DNA of 64,000 bases. Source: Favolaschia claudopus (lineage: Eukaryota; Basidiomycota; Agaricomycetes; Agaricales; Mycenaceae). The stretch lies in the NCBI GenBank assembly GCA_037176885.1, contig JAWWNJ010000131.1, positions 310,001-374,000 on the forward strand, given 5' to 3'. Both the position numbers and the translations under genes were made by a program. Under the pieces are notes generated by a model. It had not been told where the DNA came from and did not search any database. It saw only the letters and a program-made list of their open reading frames with translations. Each line of letters starts with the position of its first letter. Positions within the stretch are counted from its first letter, which is position 1. Shown piece by piece: positions 10,825 to 21,553 of the stretch.

Positions 10825-12666
10825 CTAGACAAACAACTCGGCTCCCGCATTCGACGTCCCCACCACAACCCTCCCCAGCCCCTTATTCTCTTCCTTATCC
10901 TTCGAGTAAACATACCCGCTTACCCTCCCCCCTCTCGGACCACGTCGAACGTCACTGTACTCAACTCTCCTCCCATCATCCTCATCAACCCTTCTTACCC
11001 TCGCCTCCCCAGTCGCCGAAGTACTCAAACTGAACGCCCCTTGAAACTCCTTGTCCAACGTCACCGCCGCAGGCCGATTCGAGGTGCGTGCGTTGAGGTG
11101 GAGGGAGCTATTTCCGGGGGAGGTGGGGAATCTGAGGAGGAGGGGAGCGTTCGAGGTTGTGGCGGAGATGGTGAAGGCGCCTCCAGAGGTTGAGGTGGAG
11201 GTGATGAGGTTAATTTCGGCTTCTAATCGGCTAGTGGGTGGGGATGAAAGGAGTGAGTTATTTGATAGGGAACGCGAGCAACAGGCGCAGCAAAAAAAAA
11301 AAAAAAAACCGAAACAGAAGGAAGGATAATCAACTCACTCATTGCTCGTACGCATATGCAACGTCGTCGATCGCGAACCATGTCCCTCATTCCCTTCCTC
11401 TTCTTCATACTCGTCCTCCTCAACAGCTGAAACGTCGACGTCATTCTCGAGGTTAACAGTGACCCGGATAGGCGCGTTGCTCGTAGCAAGCGTAAGGGTC
11501 TTTGTGGTATTGAAAGTGCCGGAGATCTCGCCGTTGGAGGTGCGGACGGTTAGATTCGGGGAGTCGAGGCTCTATCGGCAAAGAGTTAGCTTCGATTTGA
11601 GCAACAGCGAATACGTACATCGACAGAGATGAGCGCGTTGGAGGTCTGCAGCCTCGTGTGGTTCGCGATGAGGGACTGGCAGTGTGGCAAGCAGTGTTAA
11701 GTAGAGCAAGAAAGTGATAGAAAAAGCTAACGGATGCAGACTGACCTTGATTTTAACCGGCGCATTCGACGTTCTCAAAGTAGCTTCCCCGAAGTGGACC
11801 GCATCCCGCAATTTTCCAATGCTGTAAACGAAATTCGGGAGGTCGGCGATGACGCCTTTGAGTTGTAGAGGCATCTTTGGCTGCGGAAGTAAAACGGTGA
11901 TCTTGATAGAGTCGGAGGGTGTTTGGTGGCGACCCGTCCATGAATCTCTGACCTACGCAATCATGTTTAGGTGCAACCAGTCGTGATAAGATGAAGAATT
12001 GAAGACGTACGAATAGGCCCACACCCGCCTGCCCATTGCTTCCCGTAACGAGACAGGCTTCGACATTCGAGTTACGGTTGATGGGGTGAACGATTATTCT
12101 CGCGGTGTTGTTGGCGAGTCGAGCGGAGGTAGTCACGTCAAGACTTCCCGCGAGAGAGGGGTTTGTGCTGAACCAATGAGAGTATCGACGGTAGCGTGCA
12201 ATAAGGAGGGTTGTTTCGGCGTCGAGGGGGATGTTGAAGACCGCGTCGGATAAGAATTCGTTGCTTGTAAGATCTGTTTCGTCGAAAGCTGAGACGCTGT
12301 TGCTGCCTACGCATCGACCGATGTCCATGTTTGAGGGAATATCCCATGAATCATCCCAGGGCATCTGGTGAGATATTAGACGTGCTCATGCCGCGCCGCA
12401 CACAAAATAAAGCTTACATCATACCCATGGTGTACGTGGAGCAAGACTATGGCCTTGATGAAGTACCACACACCCAGAGCGACGAGGAAAGCGAGAATGA
12501 ATCTCCTAAGAGGCGAACGCCTTCGATAGCCATAGGGATCTACCTGGACGTGTGTTACTGGGATCGCCTGGTATGAACCGGGGTACAGAGGCTGATACTG
12601 AATGGGGTGATTGTGATTCGCAGCTACGGGGATGAGGAGCGGTTGAGAGGATCCTTTCGCTGACAT
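10825..12666 (-). CDS. Membrane-anchored protein with repeated TSN motifs
   Basis: Six exons (12666-12418, 12364-12011, 11952-11746, 11675-11619, 11571-11339, 11230-10825) give 501 aa. Residues 1-50 are Pro/Tyr/Gln rich. One transmembrane helix follows at about 57-80 (RRFILAFLVALGVWYFIKAI). The rest is a series of short strands in which T-S-N recurs at roughly regular spacing (RTSNAPVKI, QTSNALISV, RTSNGEISG, ATSNAPIRV, RTSND, TTSNAPLLL, RTSNRPAAV, GTSNAG). This pattern recalls DUF4097-like beta-solenoid folds, probably facing outside the membrane. A Glu-rich break (EEDEYEEEEG) splits the solenoid. A run of 17-18 A lies in the last intron. The function is unknown. Confidence 0.8.
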
Positions 12667-13376
12667 GACGGTAGTAAGGAAGAGAGACTTGGGCTTTTTT
12701 TGGTCTCTGGGGATTATGTATATGTAGCGACTGCGCGTCGCTGCGGCCCTTGGCCACCAAATCATGACGAGGCTGCGGAGCTCACCGTGGTACGCATCGT
12801 GACCTTCGGATAAGAGGGTCGACTTCGGTGGTTGGATAAGAAAATATAGCATTGGATTCGGAACACTGACTGGGAGTTCAGTCTCTGGAATTCAGCGAGT
12901 GTAACCGATAATCGGGGAGAATGGTCAAGTAGATGCCAAGTGGTCCCGATTTTTTGAGCGTCTTGGGGACTTCAGTAATCGGGATGAGACTCCGCGCAGA
13001 CTCCAAGAGGTATAGACGTAGCAAGGGACTTATGAACGCCAGCATTCGAGGCTCAAAACTCCTCCACAAAGTTCACGAGGTCGTCGTCGAGAAGCAATCG
13101 AGAAGTGAAAGGTTTTGGGACGAAAGATTGCCGAGCGGCGTACCTGATCCGACTGATCCGATCATGGATGCGATCGTAGCGGCATTTTCTTTCAAGTTTT
13201 AGATTTTCTATTTTCCGAAATGACGCCAGATACAGAGGATTATCCAGGGTGATCAGAAAGAATAAGCTGAACAATGGAAAAAAAATACAGGAAATATACT
13301 ATATAGCCAGCCGCGCGAAGAAGTACAGTAGAACAACAACCGAGAACTTGAAGGACTTAGGAATGTCAACGAACAT
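12667..13376. other. Intergenic between two minus-strand genes
   Basis: Holds the 5' flank of the TSN-repeat gene and the 3' flank of the P450. No supported gene. The small plus-strand frame at 12933 has no domain or homologous feature I can see. Confidence 0.5.
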
Positions 13377-15905
13377 CTATCGAACGACCGTCTTCACCAC
13401 CAGCGGAAGCTGATTTCCAGCAGCAAGATCAGTCATCACAGCGGGTCTCAGCACAATCGAATTCCCGGTGGCACCCATCTCCTCCCTAGGCACTGCGAGT
13501 TCGAACTCGAATGCCCTGACCAGGGTGAAGATTAGGGCTTTCATCCTGTTGAAAGATAAATCAGTTCCGTTCAAGTCACTAGTTCAAGATTCCAAGAGAA
13601 GGAATGAATGTCTGACTCTGCGAGAGAAAATCTAAATCCAATACAACTGCGCGGTCCGCCGATAAAAGTCATCATATGGCCCCAGACACCCGGGATGGCG
13701 CTGGCTTCGGGGATGTCGGTTTCCCATCGTTCAGGTCTGGAAGGGTGCAAGTGTAAACACAAGCAGGAGAACACAGATAGTGCATCGAGATACCTGAATT
13801 CCATAGCATCTGGGCCCCATATATCGGTATCATGGTTCAACGCAAGAATGGGAATGAGGATTTGATCGCCTTTGCGAATCCTAAACAAATGTCGTATCAA
13901 TATTAATCTGCAAAAGAGCGAGCCAAAACGACAGAAAAAAAAATACACACCGAATACTCTCATGCACCTCTCCCCTCGAATCCGTGACCGGTGTGCTCAG
14001 AGGTACGACGTCATCCTGCATCGCCATTCGACCTACAGTCAACGGATTCTCTCACTCAGCAATGATACCGGCAAAGTCGAATATCGACATACCAGTCATC
14101 GTAACAGGCGCATGAACCCTAAGCGTTTCTCGCACCACGCAATCGAGATATCGAAGACTGTTCAACTCGTCCAAGGTAGGTCGATCAGTGGGAAAGGCTA
14201 GTAATTCTTCGCGGAGACGAGTTTGCGCGGCGGGATTTTGGGTGAGGGCGAATAATGTCCATGTGACCGCAGTGCTGATAGACCTTTAGTGAGAAGCCCG
14301 TTGGATATGCATCGATGAGGGAGCGTACCTCGTAGTTTCTGCAGCAGAGAGCGTTTGAATTATAACTATATATTTGAGGTCTGACGCAAGACATACCATG
14401 TCCAGCGACTAGGAACGTCGGCACCTCTAAAACCCGAAATGATCAGGCCCCAAAGCCAAGATTTTGACAAAAAACAAGGACATACGAGCAATAACATCCT
14501 CATCGGAAAGCCGCTGATGAGCAGGGACATCCTTCGACGTATTCGCGCGAACAAGTAACGTCAACAAGTCCCGCGCGCGCCCACTCCCCGTCTCAAAAGT
14601 CCCATTCTCCGACACCTCGCGCTTGCTACTCGCGAGCAGCTCTCTCCCAATACGTTTCATCGTCTGCTGCGCCGCGATCGCTATCTTGTCTCGTTTCAAA
14701 GGCTATGATAATCACGACAAGCCATGCTATGGATGGTGAAGGGGCTTTAAGAGAAACTCACGATTCTGCGTAACAAGGGGTACCGCATTTGCAGGAATCG
14801 GATAAAGCTGAATCCGGTGTCGCTGGCGAACGACGCTTCGAAGGCTTCTGCGAGCTCGTTTGGAGGTGCGTCGTCTTCTGCGGCGAGGGCGTCGATTTTG
14901 TAGTTGAAGCCTAGGAGGATGCTGAGGAAGCGAAGGGACTCGTATGTGGTACGACGCACCTGCGAGACCGATTATATCCAGTGTCGCTTTACTGAGCCAA
15001 GATAGAGCTTCCACGCGGGCGACTCCGTCGGATTTGGCTGTTTGTGCTGCCCAGATATCTCGGAGCTAAGAACGAATGTTATTTATTTAGCAATCGTGTC
15101 CCGAGTCTCGTCAAGTGCTTCATACCTGTATCGACTTGTCCACAAATATTTCGGTGAGCTCTCGGATTTGAGGTATACCAAAGGCGGGATTCTGAAGTCG
15201 GGAAATCAGCATCGCGCGTGTAGGATGCCGAAAATCATTACCATAATTTTACGCTGCGATAGGATGTTAGATCAAACACACTCAAAGCGTCATTATTCCA
15301 CGAACCTGCTGCTTGTGTTGTTCTCCCTCAACGACAAGAATCCCTGCAACCCGCAATTATTTCTCGTCGATAATCAGAATCTCATTCGAAGCTTTTTTTT
15401 ACCTGGTCCTACGACTTGGCCAAGACTGAATCGCGACGCTTCCGACTTCTGGTATACGTGAGTGTTGGACAGAAAATGGTGTAATGCTTTCGGATCCGTG
15501 CTATACAGAGCGCTTTGTCCCTGGCAAAATATTGAGTGCAAGATTCGGAGTGGAAATGAAGATGGTGCGCACGAAAAATCGATGGAATCTGTCGTGCGGG
15601 TGGAAAAGTAAGCAGACGAGGGGAATCGTTTCGTCTTACTTACTTCCACGTCCGGCCATACTCCCTGACCAAGTTCTCCTCAAATCCAGCTTCCTATCAT
15701 AAAACTCAACGCCGAGCGTTTCGCGCAAAGCCCTACTCACATCATTTATCAGCCCCTTCAAGTTTCCGTAGAACCAATGCGTGGAATGCGGGCCGCGAAT
15801 GTATCGCAGCGGGGACGTGAGCTCCCGATACAGCGTCTTCAGAACTAGGTACAAGCCATACGCGGTGGCGGCGCCCAGAATCGAGGCGATGGATTTCAGA
15901 ATCAT
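13377..15905 (-). CDS. Cytochrome P450 monooxygenase, about 17 exons
   Basis: Exons can be followed in phase from ATG 15905 to TAG 13377. An N-terminal anchor helix ([14 protein letters not shown]) is followed by RYIRGP and HWFYGNL. Then come [31 protein letters not shown], the I-helix oxygen-activation motif AGHETTS, the K-helix region [13 protein letters not shown] (ExxR), RPERW and the haem loop [10 protein letters not shown] with the Cys ligand. The length is about 530 aa, normal for a microsomal class II P450. The oxidised substrate is unknown. The I-helix motif is split by two introns, leaving a 10-nt microexon near 14329-14338. GGPP synthase and the TSN protein lie immediately 3' on the same strand. 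Confidence 0.93.
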
Positions 15906-16535
15906 CAGAGGCAAGGTAGTGGCAAGTCGGGCAATATCAGGACGCGCGCTTCCCCGATTTTATACGGTTTGGGGTGAGGCCGTATGGTAACGGACGAAGC
16001 TCGTAGGCGCAGTTCGGCTTAGCTCGGCGCAGTCCGCAGAAGCGGGAAAATAGACGGGATCCGGGGATTCCGGAGACATTGATGGTGCCTAATTTTCAGC
16101 CATGCGGTTTATCTCTCGTTGCATTTGGGCGGGTGCGTACGAGGATAGGTAGGTCCTTGACGCCACCGATTGTATGGAGTCAAACCCGAATCCAAGTCGC
16201 TCAGTGTCGTTTGCAATCGAATTGGATCGAATGTAGCGAATTTTTTGAGAGGAATCCTGCTTGCGGACACGGTGGGAGAGAAGTCCAAGCGGTGTGTACT
16301 GAGATCGACATGGGGCCGCGGCGCGTGGTCGGCTGCGTAGACTGCGCACTATCTGGAAGCCTCGAAGAGTTGGTAGCCATAACGGAGAGAGATTGAGGCA
16401 GAAGTTGGTCACGTCATGGAGATCAGCAGAAGTCGGGGATGTCGGCCCGGGGGAAATGATGTAGCGCTGTTTGCCGGTGCGCAATACGGCATAACAACGC
16501 GTCTCCTTCTCTCGAGTCTCCGCGACCATACCGAA
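15906..16535. other. Divergent intergenic region
   Basis: Lies between the P450 start on the minus strand and the plus-strand paralogue at 16536. A TTTTATACGG TATA-like sequence at about 15957 precedes the P450. No supported gene. Confidence 0.5.
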
Positions 16536-18709
16536 ATGCTTTCGGTCTACACCGTCACTCGCTCGCCACGGCTTTTTGCGTTCGATAATCTGCTACATCA
16601 CCACTGCTTCTCCTCCGCTCAACCATCGAAACGCCGGCCCGGGGGTGGACGTCCTGGACGTCCCTCGTTTCTGATATCCAACCTAAACCCATCTTCCCTC
16701 GTGGAAACAGACAAGATCGACATTTCAGATAGACAGCAATTCACAGTCCGCTTTCCTAACTCAACCGACGAGCTATCCGCTCAGCGCCATGAACAGTCCA
16801 ATCCCCTTTGCTACGAATTCAATGGCCACCAACGTGTCCCCTTTCCGGCCGAAACTTCTGGATTCCTATACTACCACCAGCCCCCTCACGCCCTCCCAAG
16901 CGAAGGTGGCATCCGTTTTCGGCTTGCTCACTCTCCATCCCGATCCTCGTTCGCCTCCGCACCCGACCTCTTTTGCACAAACGGTGCCCCGTGGCAAATC
17001 ACCTTCCCACAACTCGCCTGTCGAAAATACCCCACCATCCTCAACCAACTCTGCCGCGAATTCCGCGACGTCTCTGCGCTCCGCATCGCGCTTTGCCAGC
17101 GTCTCTTCGGCGACGTGAAGCAGATTTCCAGCCACATTCTCGTCTTCCGCCTGACGGAGTCGCGACCAGAAGTGTAGAAGTAGAAGCTACTTCTACTTCT
17201 ACTACCTGTCCGGAATATTCCGTAGTGGAAGTAGAAGTCGCTTCTACTTCCACTCGTCCTCAACGACTTCTACTAAACCCCGTCACGCTCGCAAGGGCTA
17301 TGGTAAACAGGCGCGCAACCATGATTCGGTCGGGCCCCGGGGAGCTCGGGAAGGGAGGCAATCACGCACACGTGACTTGTCGTTTCACGTTGAGCTTTTG
17401 CCACTGCGCCATCGCACTTGAGTCCTTCTTTTAGATATTTTTTTCCAAGACCCTTTGAATGATATTACATCCACTGAGGTGCTTATATGCAGTCATTTAT
17501 CACATTATCATATCTTCATAATGCAAAAAGACAACGAGTGTAGAGAAACTTTGTTCAACTTTACAATAGTGTGCGGCCTAGTTACGAATGAAAGTCCTGG
17601 GTCAAGATACCTTCAAGGGGGGGCTCTCGAAATCGAGAAACAATGGGTCAACCCCCTCGAAACCGTCTAACGGGAATTACTGTGGCTCCAACTCCGTTGC
17701 GAGTTCAAATTCCAAGTTGCGGGTATAATTGGTAAGTTCTTCGTAGATGCATTTTCGGCGCTGTAATATCCAATTGCAACCAGCGGAGGAGGAAATGTCT
17801 AGAATTCACAACCAGAATTCAAGGAACTTTATATTTGCATGCAGAAAAACGGACGTGCCTCGTGAATATATCTCGACCTGGCTGCGGCAACAATTTGGCG
17901 GATCTGATTCGCGGTGGCAGAGTCTATTTGATTTCGGGGTGGTGGTGGTAAGAGAGAGAGAGAGAGAAAAGCCACTGACCGGCAAGCAAATTCCGAGCCA
18001 TTGGATGTCACCATTGTTCCCTATTTCCTGACATGGAGGAGGAGAAGCGATGGATGTCACGGACGTCACACTTCTATTGGCCATTTGCGAACTTCCACTG
18101 AGCGCGTTTCTACTTCTACTGAGCCAACTTCTACTTCTATTCCTGACTTCTACTTCTACAACTTCTGTATATACTCCGCCTGACGCAAGAGTTTCCGATC
18201 AACTTTCGCAAGATTTCGTTAGTGGTGGTCGGCGAGGATGCGATACAGCATGTTGCGATCCCGCATTTGTTTCAAACATCGAAGCAAGGCGAGAAGTGGT
18301 ATCCGTGGGCAGGTGGGTCGGTTCGATTTCTGGTACGATACTCAGTTGATTATTGAATTCTGACGTACACATCTCCTTGCCCGCAGGCTCAGCAATAGCC
18401 CGTTTCGAACGCTCCACAAACCCACAATACGCCGGCCGTCGTGTAGTCCATCTGCGCATCGTGCGCATCGTCGGCGACGAGCCTGTTTCGGCAGCGAGCG
18501 GAGTGAGCAATAGCGATCAGGATGTGGCGCGGCGCAAGCATAACAGGGTGGTGAAGCCCGAGGCGGGACAGCTCGTTCGGCGCCTACCCTGCGGTTCGAA
18601 GGTCGCCAAGCCGTGGGCCTATGATATTGATGAGGATCCGCAATCGACGGTCGCGGTGGGGTTGGATATGTTGTGGAAGCGGGATGAATTCTTGCTTGCT
18701 CTCACTTGA
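16536..18709 (+). pseudogene. Unknown fungal family, copy 1, split by an insertion
   Basis: The first part (16536-17156) reads MLSVYTVTRSPRLF... up to HILVFRLT. The frame resumes at 18186 (QEF, then INFRKISLVVVGEDAIQH) and runs through an intron (18313-18386) to a stop at 18709. Between the two parts lies 1,018 bp of foreign DNA plus a duplicated 11-bp target, which stops the frame after RLTESRPEV. The inverted copy at 19800-20918 reads straight through this site (FRLTQEFPVNF), so it serves as the empty-site reference. The protein, about 330 aa when whole, has a conserved core (SNLNPSSLVETDKIDI, CTNGAPWQ, AIARFERST) but no domain I recognise. Confidence 0.7.
17157..18174. mobile_element. 1.02-kb insertion with 11-bp target duplication and hairpin ends
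   Basis: Flanked by TCCGCCTGACG on both sides (17146-17156 and 18175-18185). The ends share AGAAGT followed by GTAGAAGTAGAAG in inverted orientation. The left end carries two near-perfect palindromes built on GTAGAAGTAGAAG (around 17175-17205 and 17222-17254). The right end has four CTTCTACTTCTA blocks (around 18090-18165). There is no coding capacity. An 11-bp duplication and inverted ends fit a non-autonomous Mutator-like element, but the outermost bases of the two ends do not match well. Confidence 0.7.
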
Positions 18710-18735
18710 ATGGTATAGAGTTGTGAGGGAAGGAA

Positions 18736-18839
18736 GACCTGGTGGCACTGCTGTCAATGCCTTGCGTGAGTAATGTGCATGAGAGCCATTCAGCGGCAGA
18801 TAAGTTATCTAATCCCTGTTCGATTCAGGGTTGGGTCGT
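18736..18839 (+). ncRNA. tRNA-like unit, left array, copy 0 (divergent)
   Basis: A T-arm with B-box core CCCTGTTCGATTCAGGG ends the unit. The 5' GACCTGG can pair with the 3' TTGGGTC if wobbles are allowed. A GGCAGA block precedes the variable region as in its neighbours. The D arm is less clear here. Its T-arm is nearly identical to that of the last unit of the right array (31077-31176), which places it as that unit's counterpart. Confidence 0.5.
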
Positions 18840-18997
18840 AAATTGGCCTTCGGTACTTTTCTTTTACATCTTGCTCACAATTTTTCTTTTCTTTCATATC
18901 CTTTTCTTTTCATTCTCTGTTTACAACGATCCAACCGTCCTCGAACTCAATTTTCTGTAGACTGGATGCCCAATGCCACTTGACCGGAGGAAATACA

Positions 18998-19090
18998 TAC
19001 CTGATTGCACGAGGTGTGCATCTGCTCTGCTTGGACTGGAGAGGATGACTCCTTCGTAGATAAATTCCAGTTCGATTCTAGGTCAGGTTG
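18998..19090 (+). ncRNA. tRNA-like unit, left array, copy 1
   Basis: Acceptor strands TACCTGA and TCAGGTT, D arm GCAC-GAGGT-GTGC, anticodon stem TCTGC/GTAGA enclosing a 30-nt loop, and T loop TTCGATT. One T-stem pair is lost. A T5 run about 22 bp downstream could terminate RNA polymerase III. The body matches the other units while the loop is unique. Confidence 0.6.
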
Positions 19091-19253
19091 TAGAATGTCT
19101 GTTTGTCTATTTTTCCTGTGATCTTCATATTACTGCTCTTTTGATTTTCGTGATATTCAGGCTTTTGTGTAGTTTGAGGAGGTGAGGACTTGCGAGTTAC
19201 ATCAATCCTTCAAATTATAACCTTGACTTGAATCAAATCTTGAGCGGAGGAAA

Positions 19254-19352
19254 GACCTGGTTGCACGAGGCGTGCACCTGATTCACGTAGTAGTGCGAAA
19301 TTGAATATCACTCACTGGCAGATAAATCCCAGTTCAATTCTGGGTCAGGTTG
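19254..19352 (+). ncRNA. tRNA-like unit, left array, copy 2
   Basis: Acceptor GACCTGG/TCAGGTT, D arm GCAC-GAGGC-GTGC and T arm CCCAG-TTCAATT-CTGGG are intact. The 5' half of the anticodon stem is altered (CCTGA instead of TCTGC). A T6 run follows about 20 bp downstream. Confidence 0.6.
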
Positions 19353-19469
19353 TAGAGTGTATGGGTAGGCTTTTTTCTGCGTTCTTCGAAGCTCGGATTA
19401 ATTGCTCTTTTAGTTTCCGTGATGCTCAGGGTTTCCTATAGACTTTGCGGAGGTGTTGAAGGTTACAAG

Positions 19470-19563
19470 GACCTGATTGCACGAGGCGTGCATCTGCTAC
19501 AAATGTGCGTTAGGGATGTTGATATCAGGCAGAATGAATCCGGTTCGATTCCGGGTCAGGTTG
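19470..19563 (+). ncRNA. tRNA-like unit, left array, copy 3
   Basis: Cleanest unit of this array: acceptor GACCTGA/TCAGGTT, D arm GCAC-GAGGC-GTGC, anticodon stem TCTGC/GCAGA (five pairs) around a 31-nt loop, a 5-nt variable region and T arm TCCGG-TTCGATT-CCGGG. A T5 run lies about 30 bp downstream. Units are spaced about 220-260 bp apart and the spacers are also similar, so the whole cassette was duplicated in tandem. Confidence 0.65.
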
Positions 19564-19799
19564 TGAGGCAGGGTGGTTGAATGCTTTCTTGTTTTTCGTG
19601 ATAAGGTTTTCGTGTAGATGAGGTGTTGAGAGTTACACGAATCGTTATAACTTTCAACTTTGATGGTGAAGCCGCGATTCGAATATCCAACGGTAAGTAA
19701 CAGTGATTGTGAAAATTGCACCAACTAACAAATTCATGAAAAGCGAAAGATAGACGGTTCTGCAGCGGCAAATATCGAATAAATTGAAGTGAGAGCATG

Positions 19800-20918
19800 C
19801 TAGAATTCGTCCCGCTCCCACAACATCCCCAACCCCACCGCCACCATCGACCGCGGATCCTCATCAATATCATACGCCCAAGGCCTCGCTTCCTTGGCCC
19901 CATACGGCACGCGCAAAAGCAGCTGCCCCGCCTCGGGCTCCAACACCCTGTTATGCCGCCGCCGCGCCTCGTCGTCACACGCGTGCGAAACACGCTCGCC
20001 GCCGACGATGCGCAGGATGCGGAGATGGATTATCCGCCGGCCGGCGTGGTGCGCGTCCGTGGAGCGTTCGAAGCGGGCGATTGCTGAACCTGCCGAAAAT
20101 TTTATGAAAATGCAGGTTATTTCATGAAGGAAGCAAGTATGCATATCAAGACAAGACGCACCTGCCCACGGATACCACCTCACCCCGCGCTTCGACGCGT
20201 GAAACGGATGCGGGAGCCCGATGTGGTGTATCGCGTCCTCGCCGACGACCACCAACGAGATCTGGCGAAAGTTCACGGGAAACTCCTGCGTCAGCCGGAA
20301 AATGAGGTTGTGGCAGTAGATCTGCCTCTCGTCGCGGAAGAGGTGCTGGGAATGGGCGATTTGGGCCGGAGAGATGAGGGATTCGTGGAGGAGTTGGTCG
20401 AGGAGGGTGGGGTATTTGCGGCAGGTAAGTTGGGGGAGGGTGAGTTGCCACGGGGCACCGTTTGTGCAGAGGAGGTCGGGTGCGGCGGCGAAAGAGGATG
20501 GGGAGGGGGATTGGGCGAGGCGGAAACGGACGCCGCCTTCGCTTGGGAGGGCGTTTGGAGGGCGGTGGAAGTATAGGAATCCGGATGTTTTGGCGGGAAA
20601 GGGGACACGGTCACGGAGACCATCGGGTTCGTAGGAGAGGGGAGTGGATTGTTGATGTCATCGGGGATCTGCAGTGGATGGTTTGTCGGTGGAATTGGGG
20701 AAGCGGACTGTAAGCTGCGTTTTGAGCGAGATGTCAATCTTGTCTGTTTCCACGAGAGAAGCTGGGTTGAGGTTGGATACGAGGAACGAAGGACGTCCGC
20801 CCCGGCGTTTCGAGGGTTGAATGGATTCGGTGGAGAAGGGGTGGAGAAGCGTCCGATGTGGTATGTTATTGAACACGAAAAGTCGTGGTGAGCGAGTGGC
20901 GGTGTATAGCAAAAGCAT
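19800..20918 (-). pseudogene. Unknown fungal family, copy 2, with in-frame stop
   Basis: Two exons (20918-20162, 20089-19800) follow the same structure as the copy at 16536-18709 but in inverted orientation. The frame is interrupted by TGA at 20660-20658, about 86 codons in, where the other copy reads through. It is otherwise in frame to the end (GLGMLWERDEF). No intron that removes this stop fits the phase. Either the gene is dead, or translation starts downstream, or the stop marks a sequencing error. Similarity to the other copy is about three quarters at protein level by eye. The function is unknown. Confidence 0.65.
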
Positions 20919-21553
20919 CTCGGTGTTGTCGTGGTGAGAAGAAGACGCGTTGTCATGTCGTGTTTGTTACTGCTTGTGCATCAAAGCCAAGCAACGCTTT
21001 GTTGTCGTCTGTTAACGTTTGATCACGGCATCAATGTTCGGCATCCGCCCTTGAACCGCAAACCACCACCATCTGACGCCAATGCGCCGATAATATCTCG
21101 TCTATCCCATTGAATGGCTTGGGTTGGTCATACTCTCAGCCAACCCGACGTTCTGGGTCTCGGCGGCCCGATAGCTTCCTTTCACTTCACACACTGCGCC
21201 GGACCCATAAACTGGTTATTTAGCCGGGCTTTCAAGAGCCCAATCTGGCTACTGGTCACCCACTGAGGATGATACAAGAAACGAATGACGCCGTACAATG
21301 TTCTGTTGTCTCTCTGCCCCTCTGCTCGTTATCCTCGTCGCCTCAATCGCAAAATCGTGGAATCTGGATTCAAACGCCGTTGTACAATCAGGAAGGCGTC
21401 GCGTTCAAAAGCTCGTACATTCTGGCGCGAATAGTGGAACTTTAGCATGTCGCTCCCATTCGAGGCATGGACGCCCGCGCCCGATTTGTGGTGCGGAGCA
21501 ATATCTCAACGCAAATCCCTCAATGACCGAGTTTATGAACTTCCAGTGTACAC
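20919..21553. other. 5' flank of the receptor gene
   Basis: No gene of its own. From about 21100 onward it is similar, in inverted orientation, to 31.3-31.7 kb (for example GGTCACCCACTGAG and CTCGTCGCCTCAATCGCAA are shared). This marks the left edge of a segmental copy. Confidence 0.6.

Noticed and set aside
12933..13202. 89-aa plus-strand frame between the TSN and P450 genes
   Set aside because: No domain, no splice context, and it sits in a region expected to be untranslated.
20291..20956. 221-aa minus-strand frame (MTTRLLL...)
   Set aside because: It is the wrong frame of the second unknown-family paralogue; similarity to the first copy lies in the neighbouring frame.
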